Positions 49,324 through 58,637 of a DNA stretch of 64,000 nt are shown piece after piece. The position numbers and the translations under genes are program-made. The first letter of the stretch is position 1. Every line of letters starts with the position of its first letter. This DNA is from Legionella anisa (GTDB lineage: Bacteria > Pseudomonadota > Gammaproteobacteria > Legionellales > Legionellaceae): assembly GCF_001467525.1 (NCBI RefSeq), contig NZ_LNXS01000029.1, forward strand, positions 500,330-564,329, read 5' to 3'. The notes under the pieces were generated by a model that saw only the letters and a list, made by a program, of their open reading frames with translations, was not told the origin of the DNA and did not search any database.

Positions 49324-49641
49324 GTGGATACTTTAGAAAAGATTAAAAAGCAAATAGCAGAAAATGCCATTCTGCTTTATATGAAAGGCACGCCGAAGAT
49401 GCCGCAATGTGGGTTTTCTGCACGTGCAGTGCAATGCATAGAATCTTGTGGCGTAGATTTTGCCTATGTAGATGTTCTTGCTAATCCTGATATTCGCCAA
49501 ACATTACCCCAGTATTCTGATTGGCCTACTTTTCCGCAGCTCTATGTGAAAGGAGAGTTAATCGGGGGTTCTGATATCATTGCTGAATTATTCCAGCAAG
49601 GTGAGTTAGAAACGATGCTGCGTGATGCGATTGCCGCATAA
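49324..49641 (+). CDS. grxD: Monothiol glutaredoxin (CGFS type)
   Basis: A 105-aa monothiol glutaredoxin that carries and transfers iron-sulfur clusters with glutathione and BolA-type partners. The active site is PQCGFSARA, followed by WPTFPQLYVKGELIGGSDI, the glutathione-binding loop. It uses a GTG start with AAGG upstream. The peroxiredoxin gene follows 49 bases later on the same strand, so the two probably share a transcript. Confidence 0.95.
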   Translation: MDTLEKIKKQIAENAILLYMKGTPKMPQCGFSARAVQCIESCGVDFAYVDVLANPDIRQTLPQYSDWPTFPQLYVKGELIGGSDIIAELFQQGELETMLRDAIAA

Positions 49642-49690
49642 TATAATGAGTTAATATCATAATAATAACTATAATGATGGAGATCATAGA

Positions 49691-50296
49691 ATGAGTGTAT
49701 TAGTGGGACGAAAAGCTCCTGATTTTACCGTTGCAGCGGTTATGCCAAATGGTGAAATTATGGATAAGTTTAATTTACACGAGCACATAAAAGGTAAATA
49801 TGGTCTCGTATTTTTTTATCCTCTAGATTTTACTTTTGTATGTCCCTCTGAGTTGATCGCTTTAGATCATCGCATTGATGAATTCAAAAGTCGTAACGTT
49901 GAAGTGGTTACTGTTTCTATTGATTCACACTTTACTCACAATGCCTACAGATGTACTCCAATTAATAAGGGTGGTATTGGTCCTGTTCGCTATACTATGG
50001 CGGCCGATCTGACTCATAGTATTTGTCAATCCTATGGAGTCGAGCATCCAGCTGCAGGTGTTGCATTCCGTGGCGCATTCATTATTGATACCAATGGTGT
50101 AGTTCGTTCACAAATTGTTAATGACTTGCCTATAGGCCGTAACATGGACGAAATTTTAAGAATTATTGATGCAGTTCAGCACTTTGAAGAAAATGGCGAG
50201 GTTTGTCCTGCTGGTTGGGAAAAAGGTAAAGCGGGAATGAAGGCATCTACAGAAGGTGTTGCTGCTTACCTATCAGAACATTCTGACGCATTGTAA
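49691..50296 (+). CDS. Typical 2-Cys peroxiredoxin (AhpC/Prx1 type)
   Basis: Reduces peroxides with a thiol partner. The peroxidatic cysteine is C51 in DFTFVCPSEL and the resolving one C172 in EVCPAGW. The GGIGP segment and a C-terminal helix after residue 180 are the features of the peroxide-sensitive Prx1 subgroup. At 201 aa it has the usual length. No ahpF or ahpD lies next to it, so the reductant is not given by context. Confidence 0.93.
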   Translation: MSVLVGRKAPDFTVAAVMPNGEIMDKFNLHEHIKGKYGLVFFYPLDFTFVCPSELIALDHRIDEFKSRNVEVVTVSIDSHFTHNAYRCTPINKGGIGPVRYTMAADLTHSICQSYGVEHPAAGVAFRGAFIIDTNGVVRSQIVNDLPIGRNMDEILRIIDAVQHFEENGEVCPAGWEKGKAGMKASTEGVAAYLSEHSDAL

Positions 50297-50302
50297 AATT
50301 TA

Positions 50303-50390
50303 GCAACAGGTCACCGGTAGCCCGGGTGCAGCGGCAGCGAAACCCGGGTTCCGCTGCCGCTGCACCGAGGCTACCGGTGACCCATGTTGC
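50303..50390. repeat. Long palindromic repeat, family 2, copy 4
   Basis: GGTCACCGGTAGCC at the left pairs with GGCTACCGGTGACC at the right, and inside it GCAGCGGCAGCG pairs with CGCTGCCGCTGC around AAACCCGGGTTC. It is the longest and most GC-rich member of the family. It sits between the converging peroxiredoxin and rnt genes and probably terminates both. Confidence 0.85.
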
Positions 50391-50409
50391 CTCTCGGCGA
50401 TATCTAAAA

Positions 50410-51039
50410 CTAAGTATTTTCCTGCATAGTTTTCCACATGTTGGCCATATGACAAAATAAATCGGCGGTTTTTTCTGCGTCATAAATGGCGGAATGTGCT
50501 TCCTGAGCGTTAAAAGGAATTCCTGCTGCTTGCGCTGCTTTGGCTAATACAGTTTGCCCATATAAAAATCCACCTAATGTTGCTGTATCAAAGCAGGTAA
50601 ACGCATGAAATGGGGATTTGATTCCAGTTCGTTTTATTGCTTCTTTGATAAACAATAAATCAAACCATGCATTATGGCCGACCAAAACAGCACGCTGACA
50701 TTGAGTTTTTTTAAGTGCAGCAAAAATGGGACGAAACAAATTTTCCAAAGCATTTTTTTCATCTAAAGCAAAACGCAGTGGCTGGTAAGGATCAATTTGA
50801 TTGAACTCCAGAGACTTTTGATCCAGCTCAGCTCCAGGAAAGGGCAAAATATGTTCGAAATGACTTTCTCCGCGATAAAGATTACCTTGTTTATCCATAA
50901 AAATTAATACAATGCACATTTCTAGTAATGCATTTTTATAAGGATCTACGCCCGCAGTTTCTACATCAACTACGACAGGTAAAAAACCACGAAATCGTTC
51001 TCTTAAATTCATATAAAATAAATTATCGTGCAGACTCAT
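50410..51039 (-). CDS. rnt: Ribonuclease T
   Basis: A DEDD-type 3'-5' exoribonuclease that trims tRNA and other stable RNA ends. The motifs are VVDVETAGVDP, LVGHNAWFDLLFI, and AHSAIYDAEKTADLF. The start at 51039 (MSLHDNLFYMNLRERF) has GGAG 5 bases upstream and overlaps the pyrC stop by 17 bases; an internal ATG at 51012 is possible. The protein would have 209 aa. Its coupling to pyrC is by overlap only. Confidence 0.93.
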   Translation of the reverse strand: MSLHDNLFYMNLRERFRGFLPVVVDVETAGVDPYKNALLEMCIVLIFMDKQGNLYRGESHFEHILPFPGAELDQKSLEFNQIDPYQPLRFALDEKNALENLFRPIFAALKKTQCQRAVLVGHNAWFDLLFIKEAIKRTGIKSPFHAFTCFDTATLGGFLYGQTVLAKAAQAAGIPFNAQEAHSAIYDAEKTADLFCHMANMWKTMQENT

Positions 51040-52060
51040 GAACGCTCCATTGAATGATTTCACCCGCAGCGATTGGAACAACGTGATTAGCGCCTAACGG
51101 CAGGAAGTTAGGTATCGTTTGTGGGGATTTAATTAATTCAATGCGTTGCTGATTGATGGGTAGCTGATAGAACTCCGCACCAAAATGACTGAGAAAATGG
51201 TTGAGTTGTTTTAATTGATTCAATTCATCAAATACTTGTGTATATAAAGCAAGCGCGAATGGTGCGGAATAAATTCCGGCACAGCCACAGGCACTTTCTT
51301 TTGTACTTACGATATGAGGTGCGCTATCTGTTCCGGCAAAAAACTTTGGATTACCGCTGCAAGCAGCATGTTGTAACGCTTTTTGATCTTTCTCATGCTT
51401 TAAAATAGGTAGACAATAATAATGAGGTCTAAGCCCGCCAACGAGTAATTTATTGCGATTATACAATAAATGATGGGGGGTAATTGTTGCCGCAACTGTT
51501 GCGGGGGCTTCTGCAACATATTCGACTGCAGATTGCGTTGATATATGTTCAAGAACTATTCTTAGCTTGGGAAAGTTTGTGACGATTGGTTTTAAATACT
51601 CATCAATAAATAAGGATTCGCGTTCAAAAATATCGCTATGTGTCACTTCTCCATGAATTTGGAGTACTAGGTTGTTATTTTGTAATACTTCAAAAAGGGG
51701 ATAAAGATCTTTTAGCGATTTTGCGCCAGCTTCAGAGTTAGTTGTTGCGCCGGCTGGATAAAGTTTTGCTCCAAGAATATAAGAGGTATTTGCTGCTTGA
51801 TGTAATTCTTCGGCGCTTACAGAATCATTTAAGTAAAAAGTCATATAGGGTTCAAAAGTATTGCCTTTGGGTAATGCAGTTAGAATCCTATTTCTGTACT
51901 CATTAATGGATGCTAATGTTGTTAGCGCTGGTTTAAGATTCGGCATCACTAATGCACGAGCAAAATGTTGTGCGCTGTCTGCCACCGTATGTTGTAACAT
52001 CTCATTATCCCTAAGATGGACATGCCAATCATCGGGGCGATTAATCATTAGCGTTTGCAT
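51023..52060 (-). CDS. pyrC: Dihydroorotase
   Basis: Catalyses cyclisation of carbamoyl aspartate to dihydroorotate in pyrimidine synthesis. The zinc motif DWHVHLRD is at the N-terminus, the carbamylated lysine in GAKLYPAGATTNS, a histidine in QIHGEVT and the aspartate in FFAGTDSAPH. The start MQTLMINRPDD gives 345 aa, the size of the E. coli type. The longest frame would add 55 codons reaching across the divergent motY start and is rejected. Confidence 0.95.
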   Translation of the reverse strand: MQTLMINRPDDWHVHLRDNEMLQHTVADSAQHFARALVMPNLKPALTTLASINEYRNRILTALPKGNTFEPYMTFYLNDSVSAEELHQAANTSYILGAKLYPAGATTNSEAGAKSLKDLYPLFEVLQNNNLVLQIHGEVTHSDIFERESLFIDEYLKPIVTNFPKLRIVLEHISTQSAVEYVAEAPATVAATITPHHLLYNRNKLLVGGLRPHYYCLPILKHEKDQKALQHAACSGNPKFFAGTDSAPHIVSTKESACGCAGIYSAPFALALYTQVFDELNQLKQLNHFLSHFGAEFYQLPINQQRIELIKSPQTIPNFLPLGANHVVPIAAGEIIQWSVHESAR

Positions 52061-52129
52061 AATAAAGATTCCTGCATTTTTGCCGATAGCTAAGAATAAC
52101 ATGAAATAAGCCGCAGGAATGAATAAAAG

Positions 52130-53011
52130 ATGGCATTTGTGGATCAGAAAGGACAATTTATAGCATGTATTGCGTTGAGTGCAGTACTTACAATGGACAC
52201 AGGATACACAATGACCCAAGTTCATTTTGCAAATCCATTGGGTGCAAAAGGGTGGCGTGTAAGCCGTAACCTAATTCGTTGTGGGCTATCACTTACCATT
52301 CCTAATTATGGTATTGCATATTTCGAACAGTATGCAGCAAAACCACCGCATTTTATTCTACGTACATGGGATGAGGTACAACAATTTTTACCTGCAAAAA
52401 TTATTGTAAAAACTCCCAACTGGAAAGCTGAAAAGCCTCCTATTCTAGTAGGCCAACTCATGGTCAAGCCAGGGGAGTATGGGATTTATCTAAGACGGGA
52501 TGGTGCTTTAAAATTACTTACTTTTCTATCTCAAGGCTATGAACCAAGTTTCATTTATCGTGGGGAAACGGGATTTAATACAATGGTTTCATTGTCACCG
52601 GTTGGTTTTCAAAAGCCTTATTCTCGCTATCAAGAATGCCTTGGAAGTTTATTACCATTTGGTTATGAACAAGTTAGAGAAAGTATATTTCATTATAAAG
52701 AAGATAGCAGAGAATTAACTGATAAAGATAAAGAACAATTACGTCGTATTGCTCGATATGTAGATGCAGATGTTCAAATACAAGAAATACGGGTTGTTGG
52801 TTATGCTGATGCTAATGGCCGCAAAGGCTATAACAATGCGATATCTGAAGAAAGAGCGCGAATTGTTCAAAAATATTTACTAAGTCTCGGTGTACCTGAA
52901 GAAAAACTTTCTGTAACCTGGGTCGGTGAACTCTATCCTGTTGCTAGAAACGATACTGATGTAGGTCGGGCTGCAAATCGAAGAGTAGTGATTACATTAA
53001 TAAAAAGATAG
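52130..53011 (+). CDS. motY: MotY-like flagellar T-ring protein (OmpA family)
   Basis: A 293-aa protein with an N-terminal domain of the MotY type (RCGLSLTIPNYGIAYFEQYA, RTWDEVQQFLPAKI, PNWK) and a C-terminal OmpA peptidoglycan-binding domain (IRVVGYADANG, NNAISEERARIVQKYL, GRAANRRVVITL). In Vibrio, MotY forms the T ring that holds stator units of the sodium-driven motor. No other flagellar gene is near. The start region has weak ribosome-binding signal, and the signal peptide segment (FIACIALSAVLTMDTG) follows. It diverges from pyrC. Confidence 0.85.
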   Translation: MAFVDQKGQFIACIALSAVLTMDTGYTMTQVHFANPLGAKGWRVSRNLIRCGLSLTIPNYGIAYFEQYAAKPPHFILRTWDEVQQFLPAKIIVKTPNWKAEKPPILVGQLMVKPGEYGIYLRRDGALKLLTFLSQGYEPSFIYRGETGFNTMVSLSPVGFQKPYSRYQECLGSLLPFGYEQVRESIFHYKEDSRELTDKDKEQLRRIARYVDADVQIQEIRVVGYADANGRKGYNNAISEERARIVQKYLLSLGVPEEKLSVTWVGELYPVARNDTDVGRAANRRVVITLIKR

Positions 53012-53109
53012 AGCGTAATTAAAGTAATGGAAGCGTTCTACGATTCATTAAAGCTTAAAAGAAGTTGTAAGTTTTAATAGATATTTAATGTTACTTCTCA
53101 GAGCATATT

Positions 53110-53255
53110 AGGGGCTGTTTACATTTCTACTATCTTGGCCAAACTGTCCTGATTTTCTGCGCTGCTATGCGCACATACCTTATGTATGCTGCGCTTCGGT
53201 ACTCGAAAAATCAGGCCATTTTGACTCAAGCTAGCGAAATGTAAGGCAGACCCTA
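53110..53255. repeat. Palindromic intergenic repeat, family 1, copy 4
   Basis: The outer arms (TAGGGGCTGTTTACATTTC and GAAATGTAAGGCAGACCCTA) closely match copy 1 at 9217-9359, as does the inner CATTTTGACTCAAG. The tip reads TGCGCACATACCTTATGTATGCTGCGC. It is a full-length member found about 44 kb from copy 1. Confidence 0.8.
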
Positions 53256-53401
53256 TTCTTACACATCCAAAGAGCAGTGCCCACAAAACGTTTTTTCGCA
53301 CGCTTAAATCAAAAGAATCGCCATCCTGCTCAAAAAAAATATTCATCGTACAAAAAAGGCATATCTATTTGAAAAATATTAATTTTTTTTTGCAAAATTT
53401 C

Positions 53402-53429
53402 TTGACTTATTCTATTCCACTGCTAATAC
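53402..53429 (+). promoter_or_regulatory. Promoter of the MOMP cluster
   Basis: TTGACT (53402-53407) is one base from the -35 consensus, followed by a 16-base spacer and TAATAC at 53424-53429 as -10. It lies about 110 bases before the first MOMP ATG, leaving a long leader RNA. Confidence 0.65.
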
Positions 53430-53542
53430 TCACACTGTTGCATGCATCGACCCTGAAGCGACGAAGGCATGCTAATGACAACTCCTAGTAGAGAGTTATC
53501 AATTAAAGAGGAACTAATAATAATTTATGTGGAGACATAAGC

Positions 53543-54505
53543 ATGTTAAGTTTAAAAAAAACCACTTTAGCAATTTTAGCTTTAGGTAGCAGTGCAGTAT
53601 TTGCTGGCACCATGGGTCCAGTTTGCACTCCAGGTAACGTTACTGTTCCTTGCCCAGCTACTGGATGGAATATCGGCGGACAAGCATTAATTTTACAAAC
53701 AATGACCGATAACGATATTTCATTGAATATCGCGAGTACTCCAACAGGTGTTGCAATTAACACTGAACTGGATGCGCAATGGAACTGGGGATTCCAGATT
53801 GAAGGTTCCTACCATTTCAATACCGGAAACGACATCAATGTGAATTGGTATCACTTGGATACAGGTTGGAATAATCATACATTCGTTCCTGCGTTTGATC
53901 CAGACACATTAATTGGTTTTGGTCACAAAAACAGATGGGATGCAGTGAACGGTGAGTTCGGTCAATTTGTTGACTTCAGCGCGAACAAGAAAATCCGTTT
54001 CCACGGCGGTTTCCAATTTGCTAGCATCAAGAGAAGTGTTCATGCGTTTGCAACAGACTTCGATGCTGGTATTCCTGACTTTACTGTAGGATTCCGAGGC
54101 GACACTCAGTATAACGGCTTTGGTCCACGTACTGGTATTGACATGAACTACGTATTTGGCAATGGTTTTGGAATTTATGCTAAAGCAGCTGCTGCAGTAT
54201 TAGTTGGTTCGCAAAAGCATAATTACAATGTTGACTTCGTTGACCCAGATGGTTCTGTTCCTGTTCTTCCTACCATATTCACTGTTGATGTGAGTGGAAC
54301 CAGAACATCAGTCGTTCCAGAGTTAGAAGCTAAGTTAGGTGCTAGCTATGCTTATCCAATAGCGCAAGGTGACTTAATTCTGGATGCTGGATACATGTGG
54401 TTCGACTACATCCATGCGTTGAACACAACTGTATTACCAGTAACTGCAACTGATTTCGCTGCTGCTGGTCCTTACTTTGGTCTGAAGTATATAGGAAACA
54501 TTTAA
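53543..54505 (+). CDS. Legionella major outer membrane protein family (copy 1)
   Basis: A 320-aa outer-membrane beta-barrel porin of the Legionella MOMP family. The signal peptide ([21 protein letters not shown]) leads to the conserved mature start [20 protein letters not shown] with two cysteines. In L. pneumophila MOMP cysteines make disulfide links and the protein binds complement C3. The frame ends [10 protein letters not shown], the aromatic barrel end. GGAGACATAAGC precedes the ATG. It is first of three tandem paralogues and about 95% identical by eye to copy 2. Confidence 0.92.
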   Translation: MLSLKKTTLAILALGSSAVFAGTMGPVCTPGNVTVPCPATGWNIGGQALILQTMTDNDISLNIASTPTGVAINTELDAQWNWGFQIEGSYHFNTGNDINVNWYHLDTGWNNHTFVPAFDPDTLIGFGHKNRWDAVNGEFGQFVDFSANKKIRFHGGFQFASIKRSVHAFATDFDAGIPDFTVGFRGDTQYNGFGPRTGIDMNYVFGNGFGIYAKAAAAVLVGSQKHNYNVDFVDPDGSVPVLPTIFTVDVSGTRTSVVPELEAKLGASYAYPIAQGDLILDAGYMWFDYIHALNTTVLPVTATDFAAAGPYFGLKYIGNI

Positions 54506-54564
54506 TTCGCTATCATTTTAAAAATTTAATCAATACTGTTGACTTTATAAGGGTCAGGTAAGAT

Positions 54565-54619
54565 AATTGAGCAAGGTACGCTCTCGGTATAGAGCGAATA
54601 TGCGTACCGTTGCTCAATT
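54565..54619 (+). terminator. Long stem-loop between MOMP copies 1 and 2
   Basis: AATTGAGCAAGGTACGC pairs with GCGTACCGTTGCTCAATT with one bulged base, and a smaller hairpin (GCTCTCGGTATAGAGC) sits inside the loop. There is no real T run. It could be a partial terminator that sets relative expression of the two genes or a transcript stabiliser. Confidence 0.6.
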
Positions 54620-54666
54620 TAAAATTGGTAACGAACGGAAATAATAATAAAAAAGTGGAGATAAGC

Positions 54667-55629
54667 ATGTTAAATTTGAAAAAAACAGCGTTAGCTGTTC
54701 TTGCTTTAGGTAGCAGTGCAGTATTCGCTGGTACCATGGGTCCAGTTTGCACCCCAGGTAACGTCACTGTTCCTTGCCCAGCTACTGGATGGAATATCGG
54801 CGGACAAGCATTAATTTTACAAACAATGACCGATAACGATATTTCATTGGATATCGCTTCTACTCCAACAGGTGTTGCGATTAACACTGAACTGGATGCA
54901 CAATGGAACTGGGGATTCCAGATTGAAGGTTCTTACCATTTCAATACTGGAAACGACATTACTCTGACTTGGTATCACTTGGATACAGGTTGGAACAATC
55001 ATACATTCGTTCCTTCATTTGATCCAGATACATTAATTGGTTTTGGTCATAAGAACAGATGGGATGCAGTGAACGGTGAGTTCGGTCAATTTGTTGACTT
55101 CAGTGCGAACAAGAAAATCCGTTTCCACGGCGGTTTCCAATTTGCTAGCATCAAGAGAAGTGTTCATGCGTTTGCAACAGACTTCGATGCTGGTATTCCT
55201 GACTTTACTGTAGGATTCAATGGCAGCACTCAGTACAACGGCTTTGGTCCACGTACTGGTATTGACATGAACTACGTATTTGGCAATGGTTTTGGAATTT
55301 ATGCTAAAGCAGCTGCTGCAGTATTAGTTGGTTCGCAAAAGCATGGTTACAATGTTGGTTTCGTTGATCCAGATGATTCTGTTCCTGTTCTTCCTACTGT
55401 ATTCACAGTTGATGTGAGTGGAACTAGAACATCAATCGTTCCAGAATTAGAAGCTAAGTTAGGTGCTAGCTATACTTACGCAATGGCGCAAGGTGATTTA
55501 ACTCTGGATGCTGGATACATGTGGTTCGACTACATCCATGCGTTGAACACAACTGTATTACCAGTAACTTCAACTGACTTCGCTGCTGCTGGTCCTTACT
55601 TCGGTCTGAAGTATGTAGGAAATGTTTAA
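54667..55629 (+). CDS. Legionella major outer membrane protein family (copy 2)
   Basis: A near duplicate of copy 1, with the same 320-aa length, signal peptide and [16 protein letters not shown] start. Differences are few and mostly conservative, concentrated at [10 protein letters not shown] and the [14 protein letters not shown] loop, plausible surface sites. The start MLNLKKTAL is used, with GTGGAGATAAGC upstream; a longer frame from 54610 runs through the intergenic stem-loop and is rejected. Nucleotide identity with copy 1 is high over whole blocks. Confidence 0.92.
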   Translation: MLNLKKTALAVLALGSSAVFAGTMGPVCTPGNVTVPCPATGWNIGGQALILQTMTDNDISLDIASTPTGVAINTELDAQWNWGFQIEGSYHFNTGNDITLTWYHLDTGWNNHTFVPSFDPDTLIGFGHKNRWDAVNGEFGQFVDFSANKKIRFHGGFQFASIKRSVHAFATDFDAGIPDFTVGFNGSTQYNGFGPRTGIDMNYVFGNGFGIYAKAAAAVLVGSQKHGYNVGFVDPDDSVPVLPTVFTVDVSGTRTSIVPELEAKLGASYTYAMAQGDLTLDAGYMWFDYIHALNTTVLPVTSTDFAAAGPYFGLKYVGNV

Positions 55630-55654
55630 TTTCTTAATTGATTAAGATCTTATG

Positions 55655-55686
55655 AAAGCCCGTCATTCATGATGGGCTTTTTTTTT
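55655..55686 (+). terminator. Rho-independent terminator after MOMP copy 2
   Basis: AAAGCCCGTCA pairs with TGATGGGCTTT with one G-U pair around a 4-base loop, followed by a run of nine T. It lies 26 bases past the stop. Confidence 0.9.
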
Positions 55687-55700
55687 CTAATGGAGTATTC

Positions 55701-56663
55701 ATGTTTAAGAAAGCAACTATAGCTGTATTGGGATTGGCAGCAAGTATAGCTACTGCCGGAAGTATGGGGCCAGTTTGTACCCCAGGTAATGTTACCGTTC
55801 CATGTGCGACAAATCTCTGGGACTTCGGTGCGCAAGCACTCTATTTAAGATCGGTTTATGGTGCTGAGAAAGCATTTCAATTTGGTACAGCGCCTTTAAA
55901 TAAAGAATTAAAAAATGACTGGAACTGGGGGTATTTTTTAGAAGGTTCCTACCATTTTAATACGAGAAATGATATTACTATCAACTGGATGCACTTCAGT
56001 ACATCTGCAGGACCAACTGAGCTTTTTGGATCTTTAACTATCCCTGCAGCAAATGTTCCACTGATACCTGCTCCATTTGAATTCATTAACCGAAATAGAA
56101 TCGATCAAGTTAACGTAGTGATGGGACAACATACTGATTTCAGTATAAGAAAAAAGATACGTTTCTACGCTGGTTTACAATATGCAAACATACAATCAAC
56201 CGGGGATAATTATTATATAACAAGTATTGTTCCTTCACTTGCTAGTAACCCATTTAGCAAATTTGACAATACTGACTATAAAGGGATTGGACCGGTAGCT
56301 GGAATTAATTATGCATATTACATTACAGACTCATTAAGCGTTACTGCAAATGGAGGTGGCTCCATTCTCTATGGGACAAATCGTTATCACGCCGGTTTTG
56401 TCTTCACCCCACTTCACGCTATTGTTGAGCAAGTATCGTTACGCAAAAATGCTATTGTTCCAAGCTTGGAAGCAAAACTTGGTGTAAATTATGCCCATGC
56501 TACTCCTATAGGTCTTGCTAATATTCAAGTAGGTTACCAAGTGGTCAATTATTTTCATGTATTGGAAGAGCAAATACTCCCTAATTTATTTGGTCCCGTT
56601 CGCGCAGTAGATTATGGTGTTTATGGTCCATACTTTGGTTTGAAGTTAATCAGCAACGCATAA
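55701..56663 (+). CDS. Legionella major outer membrane protein family (copy 3, divergent)
   Basis: A third 320-aa paralogue with signal peptide MFKKATIAVLGLAASIATA and the family start [21 protein letters not shown]. It keeps [33 protein letters not shown] and the end YFGLKLISNA but is otherwise clearly diverged from copies 1 and 2. It begins 15 bases after the strong terminator of copy 2 and so probably depends on its own promoter or on read-through. Confidence 0.9.
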   Translation: MFKKATIAVLGLAASIATAGSMGPVCTPGNVTVPCATNLWDFGAQALYLRSVYGAEKAFQFGTAPLNKELKNDWNWGYFLEGSYHFNTRNDITINWMHFSTSAGPTELFGSLTIPAANVPLIPAPFEFINRNRIDQVNVVMGQHTDFSIRKKIRFYAGLQYANIQSTGDNYYITSIVPSLASNPFSKFDNTDYKGIGPVAGINYAYYITDSLSVTANGGGSILYGTNRYHAGFVFTPLHAIVEQVSLRKNAIVPSLEAKLGVNYAHATPIGLANIQVGYQVVNYFHVLEEQILPNLFGPVRAVDYGVYGPYFGLKLISNA

Positions 56664-56687
56664 TCAACCGTCATATCTCTGTTTTTT

Positions 56688-56716
56688 AAGCCCATACCTT
56701 GCTATGGGCTTTTTTT
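56688..56716 (+). terminator. Rho-independent terminator after MOMP copy 3
   Basis: AAGCCCATA pairs perfectly with TATGGGCTT around a 6-base loop, followed by a run of seven T. It begins 25 bases after the stop. Confidence 0.92.
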
Positions 56717-56839
56717 ATACAAATAAGGTTACAAAATTTAAGCAAATTTATAAAAAAGAGGCTAGCCACTCCCTGTTTACCAAGTTATAATTTTCTGCCA
56801 TTCCGATGTGGAAGTAAAAATAATGAACAGGAGTACCGC

Positions 56840-58444
56840 ATGCAGTATAAAAAAATAATATTGGCCCTAGTCTGTTTATCATCGCCACTCTATGCGGAAC
56901 ATGATCAACAGTTGCAACGTCAAATCGCTCGTCTACAAAAACAAGCACAACAATTACAATCTCAATTAGATACATTACAAAAAGAAATGGTTTCTCGAAA
57001 AGTGAAACATTCGAGCAATCCGGTCAAAAGGGAGGCAAAAAAACAAGAGCCAAAGGCTCGTGTAAAACATGGAAAAAAACATGAACATGACCAAGTCAAG
57101 CAAGATAACATGGTCAGATATCATTCATCAACGGTGACGGTACATACTCCAGAAGAACATCCAGAGTCAGTAGGATTTTATCCAACCGCTTTAGTGGCTG
57201 ATGGGCGGGTGGTTACTTATGTTGCGGGCACACCGGTCGTCGCTTCTCCATATTTGGGAGATAGACCCGCGTTTGATGGGTCGGATTACATTGTTAATAT
57301 CTCGAGTATTAATCGCGACATCCGTTTGATGCAACAACGTCGAAGATTATACAGAACATATCGGAATATGGGCTACCCAATTCCAAACAGGCCCATCATT
57401 GCGTTAAGCGGTAAAGCCGAACCAGTTGGTATGCTCAATAGTGATTATGTTGGGGGGACAAATGTTGATTTAACCCTAGGCTCAAGTGAGCTGGATGTTG
57501 CTGCTGCGTTAAACCAAAATGTTGAGGCCTACATAGCAATCGCATATGATTCAAGCCCGCCGGAGGTTGGTCCAAGAATTAATAATTCTGCATTTAACCT
57601 CAATATGGGCTTTGTTAATATCGGTAATTTGGACAAAACACCATTTTATTTTACTGCAGGTCAGTTGTATGTGCCTTTTGGCCGTTATTCCAGTTCGATG
57701 ATCAGTTCCCCATTAACTTTAGATATGGCTCGTACTAAAACAAGGCCTTTCATAATAGGCTATAAGTCTCAAGAAGATACAGGACCATTTGTTTCAACCT
57801 ACATTTATCGAAGTGATACCATGCTGGGAAGAGCTGGAGTTGGCGGTGTGAATGGAGGTTATGTCTTTGGATTTGACAAAATGAGTGGTGAAATAGGCGC
57901 AAGTTACATCAGTTCAATTAATGATGCAGCTGGCATGCAAAATACTGCAGCGAACCCCGGAACTTTTGGCGGGTTCGGCTCCTTACTCAATGGAAATGAA
58001 CTTGTGCGTAAAACGGAAGCTGTGGATGTACACGGTAATATGGCTTACGATCGATTTAACTTTGCTGCGGAATGGGTTGGAACCATCGAGGCATTTAGAG
58101 CTCAGGATTTGAGTTTTAATGGTCATGGTGCAAAACCCCAAGCATTACAAACAGAAGTCGATATGACATTTAGGGTATTCAATAGACCTGCGTCTGTTGG
58201 TGTTGGCTATCAAAGGACTCGAGAAGCGCTTGCACTAAATTTACCAGAACACCGATTTATTGGGGTATTTAACATTTCTATTTGGAAAGATACTGTAGAA
58301 AGTATTGAATACCGACATGAAATTGATTATGGATCCAATGATTTTGCCAACGGCGCTGCACCTCCTGGCCTTGTAAATGCACCGACAATAGGAACTGGAG
58401 GTACTGCGGATACAGTTGCTGCACAAATAGGTGTTTATTTCTAA
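56840..58444 (+). CDS. LbtU/DUF3573-type outer membrane porin
   Basis: A 534-aa exported protein. The signal peptide (MQYKKIILALVCLSSPLYA) is followed by a coiled coil (HDQQLQRQIARLQKQAQQLQ), a Lys-rich linker (about 55-95) and then a beta-barrel rich in Asn, Gly and aromatic residues. The layout and segments VHTPEEHPESVGFYPTAL and NRDIRLMQQRRRLY fit the LbtU family, whose founder takes up the siderophore legiobactin. No siderophore genes lie nearby, so the substrate is open. ACAGGAG precedes the ATG; a longer frame from 56699 starts inside the upstream spacer and is rejected. Confidence 0.75.
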   Translation: MQYKKIILALVCLSSPLYAEHDQQLQRQIARLQKQAQQLQSQLDTLQKEMVSRKVKHSSNPVKREAKKQEPKARVKHGKKHEHDQVKQDNMVRYHSSTVTVHTPEEHPESVGFYPTALVADGRVVTYVAGTPVVASPYLGDRPAFDGSDYIVNISSINRDIRLMQQRRRLYRTYRNMGYPIPNRPIIALSGKAEPVGMLNSDYVGGTNVDLTLGSSELDVAAALNQNVEAYIAIAYDSSPPEVGPRINNSAFNLNMGFVNIGNLDKTPFYFTAGQLYVPFGRYSSSMISSPLTLDMARTKTRPFIIGYKSQEDTGPFVSTYIYRSDTMLGRAGVGGVNGGYVFGFDKMSGEIGASYISSINDAAGMQNTAANPGTFGGFGSLLNGNELVRKTEAVDVHGNMAYDRFNFAAEWVGTIEAFRAQDLSFNGHGAKPQALQTEVDMTFRVFNRPASVGVGYQRTREALALNLPEHRFIGVFNISIWKDTVESIEYRHEIDYGSNDFANGAAPPGLVNAPTIGTGGTADTVAAQIGVYF

Positions 58445-58637
58445 AAACGATCGCTCGGGATCTGAAGTAGCCTGATGAAGCAACTGTCTTGAGCACATCT
58501 CTACCTATCCCCCGCGAGCAAGTCGTGGGGGGCGGGACGTAGGAGTAGAGCAGTAGTTGCTCACAATGAATGAGTAATAAGTTATGCAAATTGTGCTATC
58601 TTTTATCATATAACGTATTTTCGTAAAGGAAAGGAGC

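Larger units (their letters stand above)
53012..53542. other. Gene-free stretch between motY and the MOMP cluster
   Basis: It contains a family 1 palindromic repeat (53110-53255) and the promoter of the first MOMP gene. Between them is AT-rich DNA with no credible gene; an open frame at 53119-53346 (minus) is only the repeat read in frame. Confidence 0.8.

Noticed and set aside
50303..50390. Possible CRISPR or attachment site at the GC-rich palindrome
   Set aside because: There is a single inverted unit without spacers or integrase; it matches a dispersed repeat family seen elsewhere in the window.
52061..52225. 55-codon upstream extension of pyrC
   Set aside because: It would overlap the divergent motY start, and the family begins at MQTLMINRPDD close to the DWHVHLRD metal motif.
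53119..53346. A 75-codon open frame on the minus strand before the MOMP genes
   Set aside because: It is a translation of a family 1 palindromic repeat and adjoining spacer; the other copies do not keep the frame.
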